Assembly (NCBI GenBank): GCA_024867545.1
Contig: JANFNE010000052.1
Coordinates: forward strand, 496,001 to 560,000
DNA from: Phytopythium helicoides
Taxonomy: Eukaryota > Oomycota > Peronosporomycetes > Pythiales > Pythiaceae
Direction of reading: 5' to 3'
Length of the DNA stretch: 64,000 nt
The translations under genes and the position numbers were made by a program. The notes below the pieces were generated by a model. The model worked only from the letters and a program-made list of their open reading frames with translations. It was not told where the DNA came from and ran no database searches. Of the stretch, positions 49,830 to 58,863 are shown in pieces. Numbering within the stretch: position 1 is the stretch's first letter; every line of letters starts with the position of its first letter.

Positions 49830-52800
49830 ATGGCTTCTGGTGGTTCTCCGCCGCAGCGCGTCCAGGACGAGGTGCGCCGTGGTGTGTTCTACCCGTGCGC
49901 AACGTGGCTCCGTCGTCTGATGTCTCGTTGTTGTTCCATAGCCTCCTGAGCGGCTCACCCTCGCCGAATACTCGGGTCGGTTGCTCGCGCAGCCCGGCGG
50001 CGTCGGCTCGGATTCCGCCGACGTTGGGCGCGCTATGACCTCGTTCCCTGGGGCTCGGCGCCCCGACTCCGTCATCTCTTCCGCGCTCTTCCACCGGGTG
50101 GTTGAGCGCGCCGAGGCGCAGGTCGCCCCAGTCATTGGGGCGGCGCTAGCTCACTCCTGCCGTGATGTCCTCACGGTGAGCCAGGCGAATGCTTGCCTGG
50201 GCTCGACGGACTTCCGCAGCCTGTACCGGGTTGTGAAGGACGCCTTCAAGCCCGGTGAGATCACGTCGCTTGCTGACGTGGATCGAATGGAAACCAGCGA
50301 GCTGAAAAAGCTCGTGGGTGACCTGCTGGAGCAATCGGCGGTCCAGCAGCGCCGGATTTCCGCCCTCGAAGTCCAGCTGAAGACCGCGGACTCCGACAAC
50401 AAGCTGCTCTCCGCCAAGGTGGTGTCGCTCAACAGTGAGCTGACGGCCTCTCGAGCCTCCCAGGCAACTTCAGCTGCTCAGTGCGAGCACTTCTCGAGGC
50501 TGGCGGAGTCACACGAGAGGCTGCACACTCGTTATCAGGCCGAATTGAACGCGCAACAGACCACCATCGCTACTCTCGGCCAGCAGCTCCGCAATATCCA
50601 GGAGTATGCTGCTCGGAAAGTCGCCGAATGCACCCAGCTTCAGCTCGCCGCTGCAAATGGTGACTCGCACAAGCTCCGACTGGTTGAATCCCAGCTCCAA
50701 CGTGCTCGCGTCAAGCTGGCAAGCGTTCGTCGACCCGTTCTACCGCTTCCCAAAGGCAATCAGTCCAGCGGAAATCACGGTAAGTTGTCCGATTTCACTG
50801 ATTTCGTGAATTCCGCCGAGTTGATTCTCACTTGTAGCTTTGCAGCTTCATCCACGCCTGCGCCATCGGATCTACCTCCGGCCGATGAGCATTCTCAGGG
50901 CTGCTCGTCCACTGAGAGCTATCCTTCGGACAGCGATGACCAGATCCCTCGTCCAGCGCGTAGTTCCGCCAGACAGAAACGTCTCGTTGGTGGCCACGTT
51001 CGTTCCGAGGCTGGTCGCAAGTCGACAAACACAAGTTCTGCGGCTGGAAAGCGACCCATTTCGCGGTCAGCTAGCTTTCGAGCCGCCTCTGACGCTTCCG
51101 CTGATTCTTCTAATGACGAGGTACGAATTTCTGCTGCTGGATCTCTTCTCCAGTCCCCTGTTTCACGTTTTAGCGTTGATTCACCACAGAGTCTGGCGGG
51201 AAAACCCAGCGGAAAACCTTCCACAGCCAGTAACAAGTCGACTTCGCGCTCTCCGATGAACGATGTGCGGAAAGGAAGCTCTTCTTCTGCTGGTGTCGAC
51301 CGTGCTGCACCAGGTTCTGCCGGAAACTCCGCTCGCAGTCAAGCTTCCTCTGCAGCTGAAGAATTTCGTTTCGATGATAGCTCTCACGCGACTCAGCCAG
51401 ATACTCCCGACCAAGTCCACGTTGCAGGTGGCACTTTTTCTGCTGATGACTCTGCGGTCCCTTTGAGTGCTCTCTCTGCGGCTGCTGATCAAGTCTTGGC
51501 TGAAAATCGTGCCACTGCGTCCACGGAAGCCGCTGCTGATGCTGCTGATGTTGACAAGAGTGGTGATTCCGTTCATACAGCGACTTCTAGCAAGAATTCT
51601 GCTGAAGTTGTCGGTACTCGTCGCAAGGCTCGCGACGATGCCATTCGTATCGCGCAGCTTGAGCTGACGGACCAACCGCCGCCTGTTCTGCACCAGCCAA
51701 CAAGTACTCCCAAGAAAACTTCCGCCGCTAAAGGCAAGAGGAAGCGCGTTGCGCCGGCTGAAACACAGAGTTCTCCGGCCGCTCGCAAGAAGTCACGGGC
51801 AACCTCGGCATCTTCCGCTGGTAATGACGTCACGCCATCTCTCCCCGCTGCTCCAGCAGTTTCCGCCAAGAAGAAGGGGAAGTCTCCAGCGACGAACAGT
51901 TCTTCTGATGCGCCCAACTCGTCATCTCACCAGCGGAAAACCTCTGACACCACCTCAAAGAGTTCGTCGAAGAAGAAAAGAGCCTCGGCCAATGTTCTAC
52001 AGCCTTCCTCTGGTCCGCACGTGGTGTCTGCTCCTTCTAGTGGCACCGGTTCAGCTTCGGCAACTGCCACTTCTGCAACGCCGGTGCCTCAGCGGGGTGG
52101 TTCGCTGGTGACGGCTGGTTTCGAGGTGGCCGATCAGCTCACGCTTGATCTATGGCCTGAACCTCAACCCACAGACAAGAGGACCCTCACTGGTGATGCC
52201 ATCACCAAAGTTCTGCGCGGTTTGAGGTTCCAGACGCCTTCCGGCAAGCACTACTGGAATGACGTGCGCTTGTTTCGGAATTTTGGGGATGAGAGCTCCA
52301 GTATCGGGTCCGCAGTTGTGCCGATTTCCGCTAGTTCATTTTCTTCATTCCTTTCTGCCAAGCCATGGGAATCGTTCCGAGGTCTGCAGCTCCAGCAGCC
52401 ACTTTTCTTCAACTCGACGCAAACTGGCCTCAAGACGTTAGTTCGGCAGTGGAATCGGCTGCGAGATCAAGAGTTCCAAGCATTCTGGGAGCGAGATTTC
52501 TGGATTCCACAAGCGGCCGTCCTCAAGTATCTCCGCCAGCATCCGAACCCCCGTCTGAAGAGTGAATGGAGGGCTTACGTCAGCCAGCGGAAAGCTCGTG
52601 CTGATTCGCTCCGTTTTCATTACGGTCGATTCCTCTACGAGGCGCACTCTTTGCTGGAGGAGGAGAAGCTGGATCTCCGTGTCTTGGTTGATCCTTCTCT
52701 CCCTTTTTACAGTTCTTCTCCCTTGATATGGACTCCCCGGATCTCGAACTGGCTGGCTGAATTGACTGTCCTGTATAGGGACGAGTCGTACCGAGGATCG

Positions 52801-52971
52801 TGGCTGACAGCGAGGTGGGGCCATCCGTACCAGACCGTTTTCCGCCCAACGCTGGGTGACCGTTTCGCGCCAGATCTACTGACTATGGCCATCATCCGGC
52901 AACCAGAGCCTGCTTCCCAGCCTCGCGCTCGTGAGGCGTCTGACGATGAGGGAGACATCGCTGAGATTTGA
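49830..52971 (+). CDS. Antisense accessory ORF of the Gypsy element (about 1047 aa), unknown function
   Basis: It runs opposite to gag-pol between the pol stop and the 3' LTR. The best start is the ATG at 49830 (MASGGSPPQRVQDEVRRGVF); one extra base near 49946 separates this from the main frame, which otherwise has its first ATG at 50035. The N-terminal third has a long coiled coil at about residues 170-300 (KKLVGDLLEQSAVQQRRISA, ALEVQLKTADSDNKLLSAKV). A 400-residue Ser/Ala-rich disordered region follows. The C-terminal 250 residues look folded (LRGLRFQTPSGKHYWNDVRL, WIPQAAVLKYLRQHP, FHYGRFLYEAHSLLEEEKLD). The tail is acidic. I recognise no domain. Codon use is regular over 3 kb, so this is very unlikely to be a chance ORF. 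No GT-AG intron was needed. Confidence 0.75.
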
Positions 52972-53061
52972 GGGTCGTTTCTTCGTTTCCGCTCGTACGT
53001 CGTAGGATGAGTTAATGCATATGCAGGTTAATACATTTGGTGGTGCTTCTTCTTTCACTTG

Positions 53062-56000
53062 TTATTCTTCGTCAGCAACTTGCACCACCTGGAGTCGGTT
53101 GTCTCGCTTCCGCTGAAGGAGGTAATCATACAAGACACCTCCACACGATAAATTCGAAAGCGGTTCCCACGTCGGGTCCTCGTACCCCTTCCATTTGACC
53201 ATGAATTCACGGTGTTGGCGGCCGCTTCGGGTCGAAAGCGGTAGCCGATCATCCAAAATTGCTTCAACTTCGAATTCTCCATCTCTACGAGTTCGTTCCC
53301 AGCTGTCTTCGGGTAGCAGTTCTTCATCGAAGTCAAGTCTGCCAGTTTCCGCCAGTCCATCTACCAGCGGAACTGTAGGTCTCTCTGGATAGTCTCGGTA
53401 CAATTTCAGCCGGCTAATGTGGACGACTGGATGAAACCTATACCCGCTCTTGTTTGGGAGCTCCAACTCGAAAGCAAACGCATCCACCCGTCGCAAAATT
53501 TTGAAAGGACCATGCCACAAGTGGGCCAGCTTCTTGACCAGACCTGGTCGAACTCTTGCCATGTACAGCCATACCAGCCGACCTTCTGCGAAAGCAGAGT
53601 GATCCGATTCGCCATTTTCCGCTGGAATTTCAGCCTCGGTGAGCTGCGCATTGTGCAATTCCGCTCGCCGTGCTTTCTCCTTGGCTTGGTACTGTTTGGC
53701 TAAGATCAGTGCTACTCCATGCTGTCGACATATCTCTCGTCTCCATTTCGCTGCATCTGATTGATCACCTCGTCCTTTGAACAGAGATAACATTGCTCCG
53801 ATGGTGTTCTTCGGATCCCACCCATGCACTAAGAAGAATGGTGTGTCCTTTCGTGTTGCGTCCATCGACGTGTTGATTGCAAACACCACCTTCTCTGCGA
53901 TGTCATCCCAGTCACGTTGCAGCGGATCCTCTGCATAGATGCGTACTGTCTTGATCACGGATTGAACTGATCGCTCTTGCTGTCCATTTGCTTGCGGCCG
54001 ATAGCTCAGTGTTGCTCGAGCTTGCGCCCCCAGCATGTCTCTAAAGTGGCTGAACACCTCGCCAATGAATCTTCCATCTCTATCTGACCGAATCATGCTT
54101 GGGGCTCCGAACTGAAGGAACACTTTCTCCTCGAATGCCTTCGCTACAGCTAACGCCCCAGAGTCTCTCATGGGTTTAGCGATGACATATCCTGTGAATG
54201 AGCATTGGAAAAGCAACAAGGAGGTGTTCCCGCGGCTGGTTTCAGGCAGCGGAATCACAAAATCCATCGAAACCAGCTGGAACGGTCTTTCCGCTAGGAT
54301 GTTTCCAGGGGAATAACCACTCAGCTGTGGTGTTCCTTTGCTTGAGCTGCAATCAGTACACCCTCTCACGTGATCAACGACATCTCGGTACAATCCCACC
54401 CAATAATACTCCTGTCGAACGCGATGGTACGTTCGAGTGATTCCTTGGTGTCCGCCTTCGTAGCTCTCATGACATGTTTGAAGTATTTCAGGTATCAGGG
54501 TGGTCGGGACGACGAGTTTCAGCTCGGGCGTTGGATCTTCCTCTACTGACCATTTCCTCCCTTTGTCAAGGTAATGTAGCAACTGTTTGTCATCCACGAC
54601 GAATCTGTCGGCCAGTTTTGAGCAATCTTTCGCTTCACGGTAGCTCAGCTCGCTGATGTTGCCCAGCAGGTATTTCTTGAGCAGATTCCACCTTGATTCC
54701 TCATCTTGTGCCGCTGCGATGCGCTTCAGTCGCTCATCTAACGCATGCTGCAGCGTTTCCGCTGACTCTGCCGGCGTCAAGCTGTTGTGCTGCTCTTCCG
54801 CTGTTTGCTCCTGAGGGTCAGACCTGCTTCCTTCTCGCTCGTTTGGTGCTTCCGCTGGCTGCGGGTGGCTCTTTGCTACTCCCTTTGCCTTTACCACCGG
54901 CTTGGGCGGTGCCTTCTCGACTGATTCACCATACTGATGGTTCCCTTCGTCATTTCCGCTGGTCCGCGACTTGCTCCTGGTCACTGCCGCGACAACTCCA
55001 GGCGGTTGTTCGACTTCCGCTAGTCCATCTCGTTGCTGGGGCTGTGTCATCGCTTCTTCCGCTGGTAGTTCAGCTCCTTTGGGCTTCTCGGCATGCTCTT
55101 CCGCTTTCATTTCGTCGTCTTCGTCAGCGTATAGCTCCTTATGCGCACTATTGAGTGCTTTCAGCCCATCTTTTCGCTGCTCGCTGACGATTTCCCACCC
55201 GGTCTGCGTGGTTAGCGCTTCAGTAGCCAGCGAGTCTGCTGCTGCGTTGAACGAGCGAGCCACATGTCGATAGCGCGCTCGTTTTAGCTGCGCTACTAGC
55301 CGTTTGTGTTCTTGCAGGTGGATTTTCAGCGAATCCTTGTGGCAAGCAATGACACCCATGGCTTGCTGGATTGCCAGCCGTGAGTCGCCCACGATGACAA
55401 GCTCCCGGATTCCTCTCGATAAGCATTCTTTGACTCCTCGATTCATACCGATATATTCTGCTTCGTTCACAGTTGCGGCGTCGAGATGAGCGGAAGCAGC
55501 AAATTCAACTTCCCACTCTGGCAATTTCCAGATGATCCAGGACGACGCCCCTGTTCCGCCACTCTTTTCAGGCTTTGCTGACCCATCGAACGTCAGCACG
55601 TATCCGTCATACGACCGTGGAAGTCGAGCATACATCAGCTGCGGGACAATAGGAACAGGCGCGGTCGAACTCTTAGGCGGAGTGAATTCCGCTAGCGATT
55701 CCTCCAGCGATATAAACGGTGTGATCGATGCATGGACCAGCTGAACGAACTTGGTGTCCTTCTCCTTCACCCGCTTAACCGTCAGGCTCCATGGAGATAG
55801 CATTACGGCAAATTGAACCGTTCGTCCAAAGAGGTTCTTCGACTTGTACACCCATTCCAGAGTTGAAAATCGCGTATACACCGTGATCGGTCGCCCCGCG
55901 AGCTGTCCGTAACAGACTTTCAGCACACGAAGTAACGCCAGCACTTCCTTTTCCGCTGGGTGGTATCTCGTCTCTGCGTCGTTCAACACTCGACCACAGA

Positions 56001-58857
56001 ACCGCACAGGGTGTAAAACCCCATCGTGCATCTGCATGACAGTTCCGCTGAGCGCCCAATTGTTTGCAAACACCATTATATGGACGTCCAGGTCTGGTTG
56101 GAAGTGCTTCAGCACAGGTGCGGCTGCAGCTTTTGCTTTAAGCATTTCGAAAGCCGCTCGGGCTGGTCCCAGTCGCTCTTCTGACAGGAAATCCTCGTCA
56201 TTCAGCTGGTAGAGTGCTGCTCCGTAGACTGCCAGATCCTGGATGAACCGGTTGTAGTAGTTCAACGCCCCCAGGAATGCTTGAACGCCCCTTTTCGTGG
56301 AGGGGAATGGCAGGTCTTTCAGCTGTCCAAGCTTCTTCTTGTCAGCGGACAGACCATTTCCGCTGACCTTGTGTGACAGGAAGTCGACTTCGTTCTTACA
56401 GAATAAGCTCTTTGTGAAGCTCACACTGATCCTGCACTCCTCAAATCTTGCAAGCAGCCTCTCTAAAATGTCCAGACAATCTTCCGCTGTCTTCGCACCG
56501 AAACAAATGTCGTCCACGAATGATCTTCTGCCAAACACTGGTACTAGCACTGAGTCTTCAGGCGCTCCTTCGCTGAAAATGTCATTAGCTACTGCGTTCA
56601 CTGTCTCACTTCCTTCAGCGGGGTTTTCCGCTAGCTTTTCCGCTTGAGCCACTCGTTGTGCTCGTTCGGCCCAACCTTCATCTGGCTTTACGAAGCCCCA
56701 CAGTGCATTATCAATCATCCGTTGGTATATCATCGGCGCATTCTTCAGCCCAAATGGCATCCGGAGCCATTCAAAGTGTCCGAGGGGACAAACAAATGCC
56801 GATATCAGTCTCGCACGTGCGGACATGACGATAGCCCAGAATCCGCTCGCTGCATCAAGCGAGCAGAACCACAAATAGCTGTGCAACTCCGTGAGTAGGT
56901 CGTCCACGAGTGGCATAGCGTACTCCAAAATCTTTGTGACCGCATTGACCATCTTGTAGTCGATGCACAACCTGATATCTACCTTGTTCTTCTTCATGAC
57001 GATCACAATTGGAGATGCCCACTCGCTACTTGAGAATGCAATTAACCCAGCACTCAGCAATCCTTTCAGCAGCTCGTACAACTTCTTCATGTGCTTCAGC
57101 GGAATCCTACGCGACTTCTGCTTGATCGGTGCGTGATCTCCCACATCGATATCGCAGACTACACCGTAAGCTGGTGGTGGAAGTGCATTTCCGCTGGAAA
57201 TTAGGATTGCTTTGTGCTTTTCCAAACAGCTTACCAACCGCGCTTGTTGCTCTGCGGTTAGTTCGGGATTGACCACATTTTCCGCTGTAAAGTCCAGCTC
57301 ATTCTGTCCAGAATTGTCTACCTCGGGGAGGAAAGCGAGCTCTTGTGCATAGTCCTCCATCATTATCGGCTCTCCTTCCCGGGTGAACGTATCTCCTGGT
57401 TCTTCATCGAGGTGCTTCTCGCCACTTGCTGTGGCAGTAGCTGAACAGTATGTTGCTTCGAGTTCGCTGAGGGAGTCTTTCACTCGCCGGTACCCTCTGG
57501 TCGGGGTGAAGACCGGTGCTCCTTCATTTTCCGCTGAAAGCTCTGACGCTTCCACGGGTGAGTTCGCAGCAAAGGCAGCGGCGCAGACAGGCTCCGCTAG
57601 ATCTTGCACCTTCGCCAGAGCGTCTACTGTTTCCGCTCGAGCTGTTGGCCTTCCAAGAATCGCTTTTGGCCACGGATACTCGGGCTTCGGGACGACAGGT
57701 GGTTGCTTAGCGAGCCATTGATCGTAGATCTCCTTTTCCACATGATATAGCTGCTTGTCTTTCGCAGCTGAATAAGCTATCACTTGCCAGTCGACATATT
57801 TTGGCGAATGAACTCGAACATATCCTTCCTGTTGAGGCATCCGCCCCCGTGGAATCCACACAGCCATTTCCGCTCGCGGTGGACAGCACACCCCGCTGTC
57901 GGTGACATTCGTTAGTCTCACACTCTTCACTCGCCCTGACCTAGCGGAAATAACTGTGGGGACGAGCTTCTCTGTGCGCTTCACCCAAAGCTCATGGGTT
58001 GTCGTTCCGGGCTGATTCTTCGGTGCTCGGTAGTCTTTAAAACCTCTTGATTCAATAGTCAACAGCTCTGTCGGCACACACAACACTTCTTCTCCCGTCT
58101 CGGGCTCTTCGGCTGCATTTGCCGATTTCACGAGCGGAATCACCACTTCATCTGGCAATTTCGCCTTCAGGTTGTACATGTCTAGCCGTACACCGGCTGG
58201 AATCATGAAATCCGTCCCAAGGACCACATCTACTCCTGCGTTGTGATCCATCACCCACAGATCATACACGTACACCGTGTTCCAGCCGAGGGTAATCTTC
58301 ACCAGGACGCGTCCCCCAGCGACGCCGCTCTTATCGTTGATTCCTTGCACCGTGATGACCTTATTCCTTCTCATAGCCTTGGACAGGTTGAGTCTTTCCG
58401 CTAACTTTTTGCTGATCATGCTGACGTTTGCTCCAGTGTCCAACAGAATCTTCAGCCGAGTGTCATCCACCGCGCCATTAACCAGCGCTCTCATCCTGAT
58501 CCGTTTGTCGAACCGCTTTGAGGCCCACCATCCTCGGCGCTCTCCATCTTTCAGCTCCAGGACCCGCTCCATCTGGAGCAACTGTGCCGCATCTGCATCG
58601 TCCTCACTCACTTGACGGCTGGATGCAGCTCCGTGCCACCTGGTCGGGAATTCCGCTGTCGAATCCCACCACCTTACTCTCTTCCTTCCAACTTCTTGCT
58701 CACCAGTATCCACTTCTTCTCGTCCCAACTCGTCTTCCGCTAGCAGCCATTCAGCCGAACCCACATAGGCGCAAATGTAATTCGCATCCAGCGTTGGTTC
58801 GGCTAACTGTGGCAGCCCGTTTGAGCCCAGCCCAGTTTCAGCTGGCGGGCCTGCTAG
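53062..58857 (-). CDS. pol: Gypsy pol: protease, RT, degenerate RNase H, second RNase H, integrase, chromodomain
   Basis: About 1931 codons, entered by -1 frameshifting at the end of gag; there is no ATG near its start. Order (approximate residues): aspartic protease LLDTGANVSM (140); RT with SSEWASPIVIVMKK, LRMPFGLKNAPMIYQRM and the catalytic FVDD (780). The first RNase H (930-990) has lost catalytic acids (MVFANNWALSG, VYTRFSTLEW) while YHPAEKEVLALL remains. A second RNase H (1092-1222) is complete: LTFDGSAKPEKSGG, TVNEAEYIGM, IVGDSRLAIQQ, FNAAADSLATEA. Integrase follows: HHCC (HESYEGGHQG...CTDCSSSKG, 1460-1505) and D,D,E (MDFVIPL, SDRDGRFIGE, NGQQERSVQ). A chromodomain (EFMVKWKGYEDPTWEPLSNL) lies at about 1860-1920. 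The open frame is intact. Confidence 0.93.
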   Translation of the reverse strand, partial: LAGPPAETGLGSNGLPQLAEPTLDANYICAYVGSAEWLLAEDELGREEVDTGEQEVGRKRVRWWDSTAEFPTRWHGAASSRQVSEDDADAAQLLQMERVLELKDGERRGWWASKRFDKRIRMRALVNGAVDDTRLKILLDTGANVSMISKKLAERLNLSKAMRRNKVITVQGINDKSGVAGGRVLVKITLGWNTVYVYDLWVMDHNAGVDVVLGTDFMIPAGVRLDMYNLKAKLPDEVVIPLVKSANAAEEPETGEEVLCVPTELLTIESRGFKDYRAPKNQPGTTTHELWVKRTEKLVPTVISARSGRVKSVRLTNVTDSGVCCPPRAEMAVWIPRGRMPQQEGYVRVHSPKYVDWQVIAYSAAKDKQLYHVEKEIYDQWLAKQPPVVPKPEYPWPKAILGRPTARAETVDALAKVQDLAEPVCAAAFAANSPVEASELSAENEGAPVFTPTRGYRRVKDSLSELEATYCSATATASGEKHLDEEPGDTFTREGEPIMMEDYAQELAFLPEVDNSGQNELDFTAENVVNPELTAEQQARLVSCLEKHKAILISSGNALPPPAYGVVCDIDVGDHAPIKQKSRRIPLKHMKKLYELLKGLLSAGLIAFSSSEWASPIVIVMKKNKVDIRLCIDYKMVNAVTKILEYAMPLVDDLLTELHSYLWFCSLDAASGFWAIVMSARARLISAFVCPLGHFEWLRMPFGLKNAPMIYQRMIDNALWGFVKPDEGWAERAQRVAQAEKLAENPAEGSETVNAVANDIFSEGAPEDSVLVPVFGRRSFVDDICFGAKTAEDCLDILERLLARFEECRISVSFTKSLFCKNEVDFLSHKVSGNGLSADKKKLGQLKDLPFPSTKRGVQAFLGALNYYNRFIQDLAVYGAALYQLNDEDFLSEERLGPARAAFEMLKAKAAAAPVLKHFQPDLDVHIMVFANNWALSGTVMQMHDGVLHPVRFCGRVLNDAETRYHPAEKEVLALLRVLKVCYGQLAGRPITVYTRFSTLEWVYKSKNLFGRTVQFAVMLSPWSLTVKRVKEKDTKFVQLVHASITPFISLEESLAEFTPPKSSTAPVPIVPQLMYARLPRSYDGYVLTFDGSAKPEKSGGTGASSWIIWKLPEWEVEFAASAHLDAATVNEAEYIGMNRGVKECLSRGIRELVIVGDSRLAIQQAMGVIACHKDSLKIHLQEHKRLVAQLKRARYRHVARSFNAAADSLATEALTTQTGWEIVSEQRKDGLKALNSAHKELYADEDDEMKAEEHAEKPKGAELPAEEAMTQPQQRDGLAEVEQPPGVVAAVTRSKSRTSGNDEGNHQYGESVEKAPPKPVVKAKGVAKSHPQPAEAPNEREGSRSDPQEQTAEEQHNSLTPAESAETLQHALDERLKRIAAAQDEESRWNLLKKYLLGNISELSYREAKDCSKLADRFVVDDKQLLHYLDKGRKWSVEEDPTPELKLVVPTTLIPEILQTCHESYEGGHQGITRTYHRVRQEYYWVGLYRDVVDHVRGCTDCSSSKGTPQLSGYSPGNILAERPFQLVSMDFVIPLPETSRGNTSLLLFQCSFTGYVIAKPMRDSGALAVAKAFEEKVFLQFGAPSMIRSDRDGRFIGEVFSHFRDMLGAQARATLSYRPQANGQQERSVQSVIKTVRIYAEDPLQRDWDDIAEKVVFAINTSMDATRKDTPFFLVHGWDPKNTIGAMLSLFKGRGDQSDAAKWRREICRQHGVALILAKQYQAKEKARRAELHNAQLTEAEIPAENGESDHSAFAEGRLVWLYMARVRPGLVKKLAHLWHGPFKILRRVDAFAFELELPNKSGYRFHPVVHISRLKLYRDYPERPTVPLVDGLAETGRLDFDEELLPEDSWERTRRDGEFEVEAILDDRLPLSTRSGRQHREFMVKWKGYEDPTWEPLSNLSCGGVLYDYLLQRKRDNRLQVVQVADEE

Positions 58858-58863
58858 TTTAAA
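58815..58863 (-). promoter_or_regulatory. -1 ribosomal frameshift signal at the gag/pol junction
   Basis: The heptamer TTTAAAC (58863-58857) sits as T TTA AAC in the gag frame directly before the gag stop TAG (58856-58854), a canonical X XXY YYZ slippery site. The -1 frame (TTT AAA CTA GCA) is the pol frame and is open. Six nt after the heptamer a hairpin can form: GCCCG (58850-58846) pairs with CGGGC (58819-58815) and CCAGC (58845-58841) with GCTGG (58831-58827). Confidence 0.85.
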
